A DNA stretch of 43,957 nt, from contig NZ_SBKP01000016.1 of NCBI RefSeq assembly GCF_004122115.1, forward strand, positions 1-43,957, in the 5' to 3' direction. The position numbers and the translations under genes are program-made. This stretch comes from Sphingobium fluviale. GTDB lineage: Bacteria > Pseudomonadota > Alphaproteobacteria > Sphingomonadales > Sphingomonadaceae. Of the stretch, positions 1 through 11,490 are shown piece after piece (the first letter of the stretch is position 1; each line of letters begins with the position of its first letter). The notes under the pieces are model-generated. The model was not told the DNA's origin. It searched no databases and saw nothing but the letters and a program-made list of their open reading frames with translations.

Positions 1-127
1 TGCCCAGCAGGCAAAACCCAAAAAGGAGAAAGCACTATCTTGACCCACAGGAATTAATCGAAACATAATCACAAGACGGGTCACTTCTCAGTGAAAACAC
101 CGGGTCAACTCTCAATGAAAATCAACA
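1..127. mobile_element. Terminus of an IS21-family-like insertion sequence
   Basis: Two similar 21-bp copies lie at 77-97 and 101-121, both starting CGGGTCA and ending TGAAAA. Such repeated subterminal sequences are typical of IS21-family ends, where the IstA transposase binds several times. The outermost bases end in AATCAACA at 127, so the element would begin 5'-TGTT when read inward, with the usual CA/TG boundary. Immediately beyond it a dehydrogenase reading frame stops matching its family, which fits insertion into that gene. No istA or istB coding sequence is in the window, so the family call rests on the terminal repeats alone. Confidence 0.6.
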
Positions 128-336
128 TCATAGGCACTTGTTGCCGTTACGAGGGAGAGCACCAACCTGGCGTTGGCCAGCACTTCCTGCACGCTGCCCG
201 ATGCAGGCAGGCCATCGATCACCATCGCGGCACGCCGGTCTGCCTTCAGATCCCAACCGCGCGCAAGGCCGCCCCACGCGCCCGCAACCGCAAAGGTCGA
301 TCCCGCTTCTCCATATCCAACAAGGGCCAAAGTCAT
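128..336 (-). pseudogene. N-terminal fragment of an NAD(P)-binding dehydrogenase, cut by the IS21-like end
   Basis: The reverse strand from the ATG at 334-336 encodes about 70 residues with an N-terminal Rossmann nucleotide-binding motif (LVGYGEAGSTFA, close to GxGxAG). This is followed by a strand and a LVLSLVTA segment typical of 6-phosphogluconate/3-hydroxyisobutyrate dehydrogenase-like oxidoreductases. The frame then runs into the insertion-sequence end near 127 and meets a stop at 112-114, so the catalytic C-terminal domain is missing. The gene diverges from the dioxygenase genes at 546, and such oxidoreductases are often placed beside LigAB-type clusters. It is not LigC, which belongs to the Gfo/Idh/MocA family. 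Substrate unknown; presumably inactive. Confidence 0.6.
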
Positions 337-450
337 GCCCTCATTCTGCGGCGAACCCCAAGGATCGGCAAATCGTAAGCACTGCCACGCTATAAGATTA
401 TGCTAATTCAGCTTAGAAATATATCCCGGTCATCCGGGCGCCGGCTTATC

Positions 451-464
451 TTGACCCAGGTCAA
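451..464. promoter_or_regulatory. 14-bp palindrome upstream of the first dioxygenase pair
   Basis: TTGACCCAGGTCAA is a perfect inverted repeat (TTGACC, 2-bp centre, GGTCAA). It lies 81 bp before the LigA-like start, in the 209-bp gap (337-545) between the broken dehydrogenase and that gene. TATAAGAT-like AT-rich sequence occurs near 391-402. The site is in a plausible place for a regulator of the dioxygenase genes or of the divergent dehydrogenase. No specific regulator can be assigned from sequence. Confidence 0.35.
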
Positions 465-545
465 CAAGAAGCTCGTCCGCGCGCAATAGTGAAAGGTCCG
501 GGCGGCTCGCGATGAGCCTTTCACGTCCAAGGCGGGAGACAGGCG

Positions 546-914
546 ATGCACAATAAGGTTGATCCCATTCCGGGCACACACATTTTTGACGGCGCAGCCG
601 CGCGCAAGGGTTATGCGCTGAATGCCATGTGCTTTTCTTTCAACCTTCCTTCCAATCGGCAGCAGTTTTTGGAGGATGAGTCGGCCTATTGCGCGCGTTA
701 CGGGCTGACACCGGAGCAGCGCGATGCCGTCGCTCGCCGCGACATTCTGGGTATGATCGCGGCCGGTGGAAACATTTACTACCTTGCCAAGCTGGCGGGA
801 ATCTTTGGGCTGAATGTCCAGGATGTCGGAGCATTGCAGACCGGCAAAACAGTCGCGGAGTTCAAACAGTTTCTGCTCGATCAGGCGCCGCAAACTCAAA
901 TATCGGAGGCATAA
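546..914 (+). CDS. LigA-like small (alpha) subunit of a class III extradiol dioxygenase
   Basis: A 122-residue protein of the LigA fold, the small subunit that caps the active site of LigAB-type protocatechuate 4,5-dioxygenases. It shows the family pattern IPGTHIFDG (8-16), ARKGYALN (19-26), the helical FLEDESAYCARYGLTPEQRDAV stretch around 41-62, and GGNIYYLAKL (74-83). It is shorter and more divergent than the 139-residue LigA at 5759, lacking that protein's GGRSP...SIKG tail. The ATG at 546 follows GGGAGA. The large subunit begins 1 bp after the stop (TAAG ATG), so the two are surely co-translated. Because it differs from the canonical pair, its ring substrate may differ too (for example gallate-like or another catechol); this is inference. 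Confidence 0.85.
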   Translation: MHNKVDPIPGTHIFDGAAARKGYALNAMCFSFNLPSNRQQFLEDESAYCARYGLTPEQRDAVARRDILGMIAAGGNIYYLAKLAGIFGLNVQDVGALQTGKTVAEFKQFLLDQAPQTQISEA

Positions 915-915
915 G

Positions 916-1755
916 ATGGCTCAAATCGTAGGCGCTTATTTCACCAGCCACGTTCCTGCTATCGGTGGGGCAATTCATCGAGGTGATGAACAGACTCCTT
1001 ACTGGAAGCCGTTCTTCGACGGATTTCCTCCCGTTCAGGAATGGCTGGGGAAGGTGAAACCGGATGTGGCGGTCGTGTTCTCCAATGACCATGGGCTGAA
1101 CTTCTTTCTCGATAGCATGCCGACCTTCGCCGTTGGTGCGGCGCCGCACTATCACAATGCCGACGAAGGGTGGGGGCTGCCTCTCTATCCGTCCTTCGTC
1201 GGGCATCCGGAATTGAGCTGGCATATCATCGAGACACTGCTGGAAGAGGAATTTGACCCCGTGACCTGCCAGCAGATGCTGGTGGACCATGCCGTCTCGA
1301 TTCCCTTCGCCCTGGCCTATCCGAAATGTGAGCCTTGGCCTTTGAAGCTGGTGCCCATCGGCATCAACACCGTTCAGCATCCGCTGCCCTCCGCCAAACG
1401 ATGCCTTGCTTTGGGCCGCGCCGTGCACAAGGCGCTGGCCAGCTGGGCGGGTAACGAGCGGATTGTTGTGGTAGGCACAGGTGGTTTGTCTCATCAGCTT
1501 GATGGCGAGAGGGCCGGGTTCATGAATCCCGACTATGACCGTTTCGTGCTCGATCATCTGGTGAACGATCCCGAAGCCATCATCAAAGACTCCATCCACG
1601 AAATCGTTCGTCTGGCGGGTACTCAAGGGGTTGAGGTGCTCAACTGGATTGCGGCGCGCGGGGCGCTGGGGCCGTCCGCAAACGAGATCCACCGGAACTA
1701 TCATGTGCCCATATCGAACACGGCGGCCGCGACTGTGGTGTATGAGCCCGCGTGA
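916..1755 (+). CDS. LigB-like catalytic (beta) subunit of a class III extradiol dioxygenase
   Basis: A 279-residue catalytic subunit for Fe(II)-dependent meta-cleavage of a catecholic ring. All LigB active-site positions are recognisable: His12 (TSHVPA), His59 (NDHG) and Glu240 (GVEVLNW) as iron ligands, and His125 (VDHAVSIP) and His193 (GLSHQL) as second-sphere/acid-base residues. The ADEGWG signature is at 82-87. The frame is open upstream to 814, but the ATG at 916 has GGAGG at 905-909 and gives the exact LigB-family N-terminus, so it is taken as the start. It ends 6 bp from the convergent LysR gene. It is clearly diverged from the LigB encoded at 6180, so the region carries two different LigAB enzymes. 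Confidence 0.88.
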   Translation: MAQIVGAYFTSHVPAIGGAIHRGDEQTPYWKPFFDGFPPVQEWLGKVKPDVAVVFSNDHGLNFFLDSMPTFAVGAAPHYHNADEGWGLPLYPSFVGHPELSWHIIETLLEEEFDPVTCQQMLVDHAVSIPFALAYPKCEPWPLKLVPIGINTVQHPLPSAKRCLALGRAVHKALASWAGNERIVVVGTGGLSHQLDGERAGFMNPDYDRFVLDHLVNDPEAIIKDSIHEIVRLAGTQGVEVLNWIAARGALGPSANEIHRNYHVPISNTAAATVVYEPA

Positions 1756-1761
1756 TGCGGT

Positions 1762-2907
1762 TCAAGCCGCTGCCGCACGTTCGAGATGGGCAACAAATTC
1801 GGCTTGAACCTCGGTCGGTTTCCACGAAACGCGGGTGGTGAGGGCAATGTTGCGGCCCAGATCGGTCGGCAGATCCATGATCTTGGCCAGCCAGCCTGCC
1901 TCCAGCTCAACCCTCACCTGATCGGGGGAAGCGAGGGTCAGCATGTCGCTGTCCATCAGTAACTGCCGGATCGTCATCATGGACCCTGACTCTATAGGGA
2001 CGGCGGGCAAAGGCAGTCCATGCCGCTCGAACATATTCTCCCACAATGCGCGCAGGGGTGCCCCACGCGCCGCAACCACCCACGGAAAGTCCCCCAGCTT
2101 CCTCAAGTCCGGCGCGGCTCCGTCGAGTGCATGGCCTTTTCGTGCGATCACGATAAGCCTGTCGCGAAACAGTGGGCGCTCGACCAGATCGGGCTCCATG
2201 AGCGGATCGCGCTGGGCGCCGATCATCATATCCAGTGCTCCGTTGCGAAGCGGCTCGACCAGTTCCGTGCGGGAGCCTTCCACGATGGAAATACGGACTT
2301 GTGGACGGGCTTTGAGAAAGGTCGTGATTGCTGCGGGAAGAACCCTGGCACGTGAAAGTGGCATGGCGCCTACGGCTATAGTGCGGGTCTCATGTCCCTT
2401 TAACGCCTCCAGCTCGGCCAGCCCATTCTCCAGCTCCACCTTGGCAAGGCGAAATGCGCGGGCCAGCCTGACGCCCGCCTCGGTCAGGCGGACCACCTTG
2501 CCGCGTCGTTCGACCAGCGTGCAGCGCAAGACCAGCGCCAGATCGCTGACTGCGCGGTGCAGTGAGGGCGACGCCAGATTGGCGGTCTGCGCCGCCCCAA
2601 TATAGCTTCCCGCGTCGGCTAGCGCTATGAGCGCGCGCAAACGTGACATCGTGACATGGGGGCTGGCGATATGGGACAGCGCCGCCTCTACGCGTGGCAG
2701 GAAGATCGCGGCCGCCTGAGTTTGGACCATGCCGTTGTGCCGCCGCTCGAACAACGCGATGCCCAGCATATTTTCAATCTGGACAAGCGCCTGGGTTATC
2801 GCCGGTTGGGAGAGGCTGACGGCTTGGGCCGCTGCATTCATTGTTCCAAATTCGGCGATTTTTGTCATCGCCTGCAAATGGCGCAGATTGAAATCCCAAA
2901 CTTTCAT
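1762..2907 (-). CDS. LysR-type regulator with two tandem helix-turn-helix domains
   Basis: At 381 residues this is longer than the roughly 300 of a normal LysR regulator. Residues 1-65 are a complete LysR winged helix ([35 protein letters not shown]). Residues about 85-150 are a second one ([44 protein letters not shown]). The effector-binding domain follows from about 170 ([11 protein letters not shown]) to the end. It is transcribed divergently from ligK (99 bp apart) and convergently with the first dioxygenase pair. That places it as the likely regulator of the ligK-isomerase-ligI operon, probably responding to a pathway intermediate. Duplicated DNA-binding domains are uncommon in LysR proteins. 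Confidence 0.9.
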   Translation of the reverse strand: MKVWDFNLRHLQAMTKIAEFGTMNAAAQAVSLSQPAITQALVQIENMLGIALFERRHNGMVQTQAAAIFLPRVEAALSHIASPHVTMSRLRALIALADAGSYIGAAQTANLASPSLHRAVSDLALVLRCTLVERRGKVVRLTEAGVRLARAFRLAKVELENGLAELEALKGHETRTIAVGAMPLSRARVLPAAITTFLKARPQVRISIVEGSRTELVEPLRNGALDMMIGAQRDPLMEPDLVERPLFRDRLIVIARKGHALDGAAPDLRKLGDFPWVVAARGAPLRALWENMFERHGLPLPAVPIESGSMMTIRQLLMDSDMLTLASPDQVRVELEAGWLAKIMDLPTDLGRNIALTTRVSWKPTEVQAEFVAHLERAAAA

Positions 2908-3006
2908 ATTTTTATCTTAGCAAAATCTAATAGCTCTGCCAGACATATGTTTGTTCATTTTCGCCATTCCGCGGCATGCTTGCGGAGGGTAGGAAAAGAG
3001 GCAAGC
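2908..3006. promoter_or_regulatory. Divergent promoter region between the LysR gene and ligK
   Basis: This 99-bp gap contains ATTTT (2908-2912) and AAAAT (2922-2926) as an interrupted dyad, a T-N11-A-like arrangement such as LysR proteins bind. It sits at the regulator's own start codon. The ligK ribosome site AAGAGG is at 2997-3002. No strong -35/-10 pair is evident. The LysR assignment is from position and spacing only. Confidence 0.4.
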
Positions 3007-3673
3007 ATGACCGGAATAGTCGTCCAGCACATCGAGCGCGCCGCTGCCGATGTCATAGACGGATTGGCCAGATGCGGAGTTGCGACTGTGCATGAAGCTC
3101 AGGCGCGCACTGGCCTGCTGGCCAGCTATATGCGCCCGATTTATGCGGGTGCGCGTATCGCTGGTTCGGCCGTGACGATCAGCGCGCCGCCGGGCGACAA
3201 CTGGATGGTTCACGTCGCAATCGAGCAGTTGCGCGAAGGCGATATTTTGCTTCTTGCCCCCACAAGCCCCTGCGAGGACGGGTATTTCGGGGATCTCCTC
3301 GCAACCTCGGCGCAAGCGCGCGGGTGTCGGGGGCTGGTGATTGATGCGGGCGTCCGTGATGTGCGCGATCTGACCGAAATGCAGTTCCCCGTCTGGTCCA
3401 AGGCGGTCTATGCTCAGGGCACGGTCAAGAATACGCTGGGCAGCGTCAACATCCCTGTCGTTTGCGCCAGTGCGCTCGTCAATCCGGGCGATGTGATCGT
3501 TGCGGACGACGATGGCGTCTGCGTGGTGCCGCGCGCCAACGCGCGGGCCGTGCTGGAAGCCGCCCAGGCACGCGAAGCGAACGAGAGCGAGAAGCGCGAA
3601 AAGCTCGCATCGGGCGTTCTCGGTCTTGATATGTACAAGATGCGGGAGCGGCTTGAGCGGCAAGGGCTGAAAT

Positions 3674-3681
<8 letters not shown>
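3007..3681 (+). CDS. ligK: 4-carboxy-4-hydroxy-2-oxoadipate aldolase (LigK/GalC, RraA-like fold)
   Basis: A 224-residue class II pyruvate-type aldolase that splits 4-carboxy-4-hydroxy-2-oxoadipate into pyruvate and oxaloacetate, the last step of the protocatechuate 4,5-cleavage and gallate pathways. Members usually also decarboxylate oxaloacetate. The RraA-like core is clear: GVATVHEA (24-31), [11 protein letters not shown] (92-102) and the substrate/metal motif DAGVRDVRD with Asp113, Arg117 and Asp118. The frame is open upstream into the LysR gene, but the ATG at 3007 has AAGAGG before it and gives the family length. The next gene overlaps its end by 8 bp, indicating coupling. Confidence is high for the family; preference between the two parent pathways is not visible. 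Confidence 0.93.
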
Positions 3682-5640
<1,959 letters not shown>

Positions 5641-5758
5641 AGACCAATTTGGATCCCATAAATCAATATATTGCTATATAATGGAAATCTATTGTGATAT
5701 TTGTATCCCTTATAGACCGCCGAGTCAGGTGTTGGCTTCCACTGTTGGAGGGGTTTGA
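5641..5758 (+). promoter_or_regulatory. AT-rich leader upstream of the canonical ligAB pair
   Basis: This 118-bp gap is much richer in A and T than its surroundings and contains TATATAAT at 5675-5682, a good -10 candidate. GGAGGGG at 5746-5752 precedes the ligA ATG at 5759. The gap suggests that ligAB has its own promoter rather than relying only on the ligK operon. No convincing operator palindrome was found. Confidence 0.4.
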
Positions 5759-7022
<1,264 letters not shown>

Positions 7023-7563
7023 ACAAAAGGCGTGCACCGAGGATTTTTCGCTACTTAGGTAGCTGACCAAGCCAGTTTTGACACTGAGCGGGTGCAGACC
7101 CGATCGGGTCGTCCCTCGGACGTGGCCGTACATCCTCGGATTCTAGGCAGAAGAGGACTCGAAAAGGGGTCTCTAAGGCGCGGAAAACCAACATTCTTGG
7201 TAATCATACGCGAGCCGGTACCCATAGCGATACCCTAGGACTTTTTGCTTGGGAGGTTCGAGTCCCAGATTGCTTATATCGCGCGTTGAACACTTCGATT
7301 CGTGCTGCTGCTGTCAGTATGGTCGTTGCGCGATCCGGCTTCATGATGTCCCTTGCGTTGGACGATCCGGACTGCCCGCTTACGCGTCATCGCTTACTGA
7401 AGCGGTCGTTCGATCAGGCGGGTCATCAGACAATAGTAGGTGCGTTTTTCTGACGTAATTGGTCGTTCTTTGAGCCAAGAAAGACCCGCCGACACGAAGA
7501 GCCTCGTACACTTGACCAACCTGCCAACCTCGGCAATAGGTTTCCCCTTTTCTTGGAGATCGT
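7023..7563. other. 541-bp intergenic stretch between ligB and the TetR gene
   Basis: No gene is supported here. It holds a perfect 14-bp palindrome GACCCGATCGGGTC (7097-7110), a tRNA T-arm-like GAGGTTCGAGTC (7253-7264) without a surrounding tRNA, and GGTCGTTC half-sites before tetR. A short reverse-strand frame (7394-7576) contains a KGKPIAEVGRLV segment. That resembles the helix-turn-helix of serine recombinases, possibly a decayed resolvase end, but the match is too short to annotate. The stretch marks the boundary between the aromatic-cleavage block and the TetR-controlled block. Confidence 0.5.
7403..7469. promoter_or_regulatory. Probable TetR half-sites upstream of tetR
   Basis: CGGTCGTTCG at 7403-7412 is identical to 10 bp of the operator at 8266-8313, and TGGTCGTTCT at 7460-7469 is a weaker copy. 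Both lie within 165 bp upstream of tetR. The second inverted half is not conserved at either, so these would be weaker sites; autoregulation is inferred. Confidence 0.4.
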
Positions 7564-8226
7564 ATGGCCGCGACAAAGGGGGGTAGCTGGGATAGACTTC
7601 TTGACGCAGCCGAACAGGTATTTGCGGAAAAGGGATATGACGCCGCGACGACCCGGCAGATTGCTGCCCTCTCCGGTGACACGCTCGGCACCTTAAGCTA
7701 TCACTTTAAAACGAAGGATGTCCTTCTTCGAGAGGTACTAACACGCCGCTTTGAGGAGATGAATAGTCTGCGTCGAGCTATGTATGCCGACTTTTCCGCC
7801 AAACGCGGCGGGGCGACACCGGATCTCGACGAGGCTATCACCGCGATCGTGCTGCCCATGATGAAGCTAGCGCTCAGTGGAGAAACAGGTTGGCGCAACT
7901 ACATCAGCCTGTTTGTTAGGCTTATGTACGTCACCGCCGAAGATCACGAGAATCTGGTTCCTGAATTGCTGGATCCGATCGGGATCGAGTTGCTGGGTTG
8001 GCTGAAAGCAACCTGCCCGCCGTCAACGCACACCAACCTCGCTTATGCGTATCAGTTCATCATCGGGTGCATGCTGGACAGCGTAACTCAAGCGAAGAAC
8101 GACAGGCTAAAGCGCATCTCAGGAGGTGCGGCAAGCGCGACGAACTTCGTTGCTGTTAGCGAGCGCCTTCTTCCGTTCGTCATTGGCGGCACAAAAGCCG
8201 TGTTGGATATTCCCGCCCATAAATGA
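7564..8226 (+). CDS. TetR/AcrR-family transcriptional repressor
   Basis: A 220-residue TetR protein. The N-terminal DNA-binding domain is clear: RLLDAAEQVFAEKGYDAATT (11-30), the helix-turn-helix RQIAALSGDTLGTLSYHFKTKDVLL (31-55). The larger C-terminal ligand domain has no recognisable signature. GGAG lies 7-10 bp before the ATG. It is followed on the same strand by the MBL-fold gene, with a 48-bp near-perfect palindrome between them. The core of that palindrome recurs before the TonB receptor. The simplest reading is that this repressor binds those palindromes and is released by the pathway substrate or an intermediate. Confidence 0.9.
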   Translation: MAATKGGSWDRLLDAAEQVFAEKGYDAATTRQIAALSGDTLGTLSYHFKTKDVLLREVLTRRFEEMNSLRRAMYADFSAKRGGATPDLDEAITAIVLPMMKLALSGETGWRNYISLFVRLMYVTAEDHENLVPELLDPIGIELLGWLKATCPPSTHTNLAYAYQFIIGCMLDSVTQAKNDRLKRISGGAASATNFVAVSERLLPFVIGGTKAVLDIPAHK

Positions 8227-8265
8227 AAACCTTTAGAATTTACTGATATCTAACCGGTCGTCCGG

Positions 8266-8313
8266 ATTTGTATTGACAGTCGGTCGTTCGTACGACAGAC
8301 TGTCAATACAAAT
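8266..8313. promoter_or_regulatory. Large TetR-type operator overlapping a -35 element
   Basis: The outer arms ATTTGTATTGACAGTC (8266-8281) and GACTGTCAATACAAAT (8298-8313) are perfectly complementary over 16 bp. Inside them GTCGT (8283-8287) and ACGAC (8292-8296) form a second dyad around TCGT. TTGACA at 8273-8278 is a consensus -35 hexamer within the left arm, so repressor binding would block RNA polymerase. The 30 bp from TTGACAG to ACTG (8273-8302) recur without change at 13162-13191. A further half-site-like CGGTCGTCCG is at 8255-8264. Confidence 0.8.
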
Positions 8314-8330
8314 CGAGGAGAGTTGGTCAG

Positions 8331-9335
8331 ATGTCGAAGTGGGCATACGATAAGGGGTTGCAGGAAATTGGGCCCGGAGCCTACGCTTATCTGCAGCCTG
8401 ATGGTTCTTGGGGGTGGAACAACGCTGGCCTCATTACGGACGAAGATCAGAGCCTGCTGATCGACACACTCTTTGGCCTCAAACTGACCGGCGAGATGTT
8501 GGCAGTGATGGCGGATGCAGTTCCGGCGGCGAAAAACATCGATTTTCTGGTTAACACCCACAACGACGCCGATCACATTTTTGGCAACCAGCTCGTCAAG
8601 GGGGCTCATATATTGGCGTCGAAAGCGGCGGCAGATGAATTCCTGAATGTGACTCCGGAGGACTATCGCAAAATCTTCGGGAATTGGCAGGAACTTGGTG
8701 CGGGTGCGCATTACATCCATGAGAATTGCGCGCTGACTGTCGAGGATGCTGCTGGCGTTATTGTAACCCTGCCGCACGAAACATTTGTAAAAGAAAAGCG
8801 CTTGAAAGTCGGGAACAAGAACGTCGTCCTTGCTGCGGTGGGGCCAGCGCATTCGAGCGGCGACGTGCTGGTGCACTCGGTCGAGGATCGCGTCGTCTAC
8901 ACAGGCGATCTGTTGTTCAACAAATCCTATCCGGTGTTATGGGAAGGCTCGATTGAGGGGTGGATCGCGGCCTGCGATCACATTCTGTCGCTCGATGTGG
9001 ATGTTGTCATGCCTGGGCATGGTCCGATAGCCGACAAGTCCAGTGTCACGGAATTTCGTACCTTCATGGTTCGATTTCAGGAAGAAACACGCAGGCGGTT
9101 CGAGGCAGGATTGTCAATCATGGACACGGCTCTGGAAATAGCGGAGCTTCCCGACCTTCCGGACTGGGATCTGCCCGAGCGCATCATCGGAGCGGTAAAT
9201 TTTCTGTATCGCCAATATGGCAGCCCGGAAGCGACCGCCAATTTTCTGGAGATCTATGGGCTCTTCGATCGCTTCCTCGACAAGCGAGCGGCGCGGGCTG
9301 CTGCCGGTCATTCGGGATGCGGCCATTCCCACTAG
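8331..9335 (+). CDS. MBL-fold metallohydrolase
   Basis: A 334-residue metallo-beta-lactamase-fold protein. The metal-binding loop is THNDADHIFGN with His77, Asp79, Asp81 and His82: the second His of the usual HxHxDH is Asp, as in some hydrolase subfamilies. His174 (GPAHSSGD), Asp192 (YTGDLLF) and His230 (PGHGP) complete the site. The C-terminus is His/Cys-rich (HSGCGHSH) and could bind metal. It is the first gene after the TetR operator and is followed 33 bp later by the P450. Homologues act on thioesters, lactones or alkyl sulfates; the substrate here is not visible. A hydrolytic role on the same compound as the P450 is inferred. Confidence 0.85.
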   Translation: MSKWAYDKGLQEIGPGAYAYLQPDGSWGWNNAGLITDEDQSLLIDTLFGLKLTGEMLAVMADAVPAAKNIDFLVNTHNDADHIFGNQLVKGAHILASKAAADEFLNVTPEDYRKIFGNWQELGAGAHYIHENCALTVEDAAGVIVTLPHETFVKEKRLKVGNKNVVLAAVGPAHSSGDVLVHSVEDRVVYTGDLLFNKSYPVLWEGSIEGWIAACDHILSLDVDVVMPGHGPIADKSSVTEFRTFMVRFQEETRRRFEAGLSIMDTALEIAELPDLPDWDLPERIIGAVNFLYRQYGSPEATANFLEIYGLFDRFLDKRAARAAAGHSGCGHSH

Positions 9336-9368
9336 CAAGAACAAAATCGTAAACATGGAGAGAGAACA

Positions 9369-10646
9369 TTGTCTGAGGCAGCGGAAACCTCCCAGAAGGC
9401 AATAGTACCCCGGACCATTGCCGAACATATTGTCAGTCCTGCAGCATTTGCGGAATGGACCGGTATCAACGCCGACTTCGCCTATCTGCGACGTGAGCTG
9501 CCCCTGGCCATGGCCTATCCCGATGGCTATGATCCTTTCTGGGTGGTGACCCGATATGCCGATGTGCGCGAAGTCAGTCACCAGCCAGATATTTTTCCCT
9601 CCAATGGATATCGCTGCATCCTGTCCAGCAAGGCCGCTTTGGCCGAAATGGACGCGCCGGGTGCGCCACCCTTCCTACGGGCGCTCATCACGATGGACCC
9701 GCCGGAGCACTGGGCCAACCGGCGCCTCACTTTCGCGGATTTTGCTCCCAAGGGTGTCAAGGGGCTGGAAGATTCCATCCGGGCCATCGCCATCAAGTCG
9801 GTAGAGGAATTCCTTGCAAAGGGAGGATCGGCCGATTTCGTCGAGGATGCAGCGGTGCGCTATCCGCTGCGCGTCATCCTCAAGCTGCTGGGCCTGCCGA
9901 GCGAGGACGAGGATCACATCCTGCGCCTGACTCAGGCGTTCCAAAGCCCCCAGGATCCCGATTATGGCACGGCGAATGAGGGCGTCGCCCTCGATCACAA
10001 TGTGCTGGAGGATTATAAGGGCTATTTCTATTCGCTTGTTGACAGGCTCCGGGCCAACCCGGACGACTCCATCAGTTCCAAGATCGCAAACGGAATGGTG
10101 AACGGAAAGCTGCTTTCCCACTGGGAAGCGATGAGCCAAATGGTCGTGGTTGCCACGGCAGGCCACGACACGACATCGGCGTCCACAGCGGGAGCGATGT
10201 GGGCGTTGGCGGAAAGACCTGATCTGGTCGATCGTATTCGCGCTGACCGGTCGCTTGTTGCCAATCTTGTGGATGAAGGCGTGCGCTGGGCCAGTCCGCT
10301 CCTGAGTTTCATGCGGACGGCCGCGGTCGATTACGAGCTGCGCGGCCAAACCATCCGCAAGGGCGACTGGATCATGATGTCCTATCTCTCGGCGAACAGG
10401 GACGAGAATGTTTTCGAGAACCCCGAGACATTTTCCCTGGACCGTCCGCTGAACGTCCATCTGGGGTTCGGCCACGGACCGCATCTGTGCCTTGGCCGGA
10501 ACATCGCCAATCTCGAGATGCGAATCTTCTATGAGGAGCTGTTCAAGCGTCTGGTGTCGGTGGAACTGGCGGGGCCGCCAAAGCGAACCCATTCGGCCAA
10601 CCTCTGCTCGATCAAGAGCTTGCCGGTAAACTTTACGTATCAATGA
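9369..10646 (+). CDS. Cytochrome P450 (bacterial class I, CYP)
   Basis: A 425-residue soluble P450. The oxygen-binding I-helix motif AGHDTTS is at 264-270, the K-helix ExxR is EGVR (303-306), and the haem loop FGHGPHLCLGR carries the thiolate Cys374. The absence of a membrane anchor and the length suit a bacterial class I enzyme using ferredoxin and ferredoxin reductase. No such partner is encoded nearby, so electrons must come from elsewhere. The start is a TTG at 9369, with GGAGAG upstream giving good spacing. It likely hydroxylates the compound that enters through the TonB receptor, with the downstream SDR oxidising the alcohol; that order is inference. Confidence 0.93.
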   Translation: MSEAAETSQKAIVPRTIAEHIVSPAAFAEWTGINADFAYLRRELPLAMAYPDGYDPFWVVTRYADVREVSHQPDIFPSNGYRCILSSKAALAEMDAPGAPPFLRALITMDPPEHWANRRLTFADFAPKGVKGLEDSIRAIAIKSVEEFLAKGGSADFVEDAAVRYPLRVILKLLGLPSEDEDHILRLTQAFQSPQDPDYGTANEGVALDHNVLEDYKGYFYSLVDRLRANPDDSISSKIANGMVNGKLLSHWEAMSQMVVVATAGHDTTSASTAGAMWALAERPDLVDRIRADRSLVANLVDEGVRWASPLLSFMRTAAVDYELRGQTIRKGDWIMMSYLSANRDENVFENPETFSLDRPLNVHLGFGHGPHLCLGRNIANLEMRIFYEELFKRLVSVELAGPPKRTHSANLCSIKSLPVNFTYQ

Positions 10647-10713
10647 CATGACGAGCGCCGCGCCAAGCTACGGCTTGTAGCCAGTGCGGCAAGCAAGGAG
10701 GACTAACGGAGGC

Positions 10714-11490
10714 ATGAGCTTGTTTGATTTGACGGGCAAAGTTGCGGTCATAACCGGGTCCTCGCGTGGAATTGGACGCGCGATAGCCGAGGCTTATGCG
10801 GACGCGGGCGCGAAGGTTGTGATTTCCAGCCGCAAGCAGCCCGCATGCGATGCGGTTGCCGCAGTGATCAACGACAAGCATGGCGATGACCGCGCAATCG
10901 CAATTGCCGCCAGCATCTCGGACAAGGCGGCGCTGGAATCGATGGTCGCCGCAACCCGGCAGCGCTTCGGCCAGATCGACCTGCTTGTCTGCAATGCAGC
11001 CTCCAATCCCTATTATGGACCGATGGCGGGCATCAGCGACGACCAGTTCCGGAAGGTCTTCGATAATAATGTGCTCGCCAACCACTGGCTGATTTCCATG
11101 GTCGCACCGGAAATGTGCGATCGACGGGATGGTGCGATTATCGTCATCTCATCGATCGGAGGACTGACCGGCTCCGACGTGATCGGCGCTTACAATATAT
11201 CCAAAGCTGCGGACCTGCAGCTGGTGCGCAACCTCGCGACCGAGTTCGGGCCGTACAATGTACGTGTCAATGCGATCGTGCCTGGCGTCGTCCGCACCGA
11301 TTTTGCACGCGCCCTATGGGAAGATCCCGAAGCCGAAGCCGCACTGCGCCGCGTGACGCCGCTCGGTCGCATCGGGGAGCCTGAAGAGATTGCCGGCGTG
11401 GCAGTCTTTCTCGCTTCGCAAGGAGGTGCCTATGTCACTGGCCAAGGTATCGTTGTCGACGGTGGCACGACCATCCGCGGAGGATATTGA
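10714..11490 (+). CDS. SDR-family oxidoreductase
   Basis: A 258-residue classical short-chain dehydrogenase/reductase. The cofactor loop is TGSSRGIG (14-21), followed by CNAAS (93-97), catalytic Ser146/147 (VISSIGG), Tyr160 and Lys164 (AYNISK). The ATG at 10714 has CGGAGG immediately upstream and is preferred to an earlier in-frame start at 10684. The stop TGA overlaps the next start (TGATG at 11488-11492), so this gene and the following MDR gene are coupled. Directly behind the P450, it would suit oxidation of a P450-made alcohol to a ketone. Confidence 0.9.
   Translation: MSLFDLTGKVAVITGSSRGIGRAIAEAYADAGAKVVISSRKQPACDAVAAVINDKHGDDRAIAIAASISDKAALESMVAATRQRFGQIDLLVCNAASNPYYGPMAGISDDQFRKVFDNNVLANHWLISMVAPEMCDRRDGAIIVISSIGGLTGSDVIGAYNISKAADLQLVRNLATEFGPYNVRVNAIVPGVVRTDFARALWEDPEAEAALRRVTPLGRIGEPEEIAGVAVFLASQGGAYVTGQGIVVDGGTTIRGGY

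Noticed and set aside
862..1704. 280-codon open frame antisense to the LigB-like gene
   Set aside because: It mirrors the high-GC coding frame of the LigB-like gene, shows no family motif, and the sense frame has all catalytic residues.
7255..7266. Possible tRNA gene (GGTTCGAGTCCC resembles a T-arm)
   Set aside because: The 5-bp T-stem does not pair and no acceptor, D or anticodon arm can be drawn around it.
9675..10649. 324-codon open frame antisense to the P450
   Set aside because: The sense frame carries the complete P450 motif set; the antisense frame has none of any family.
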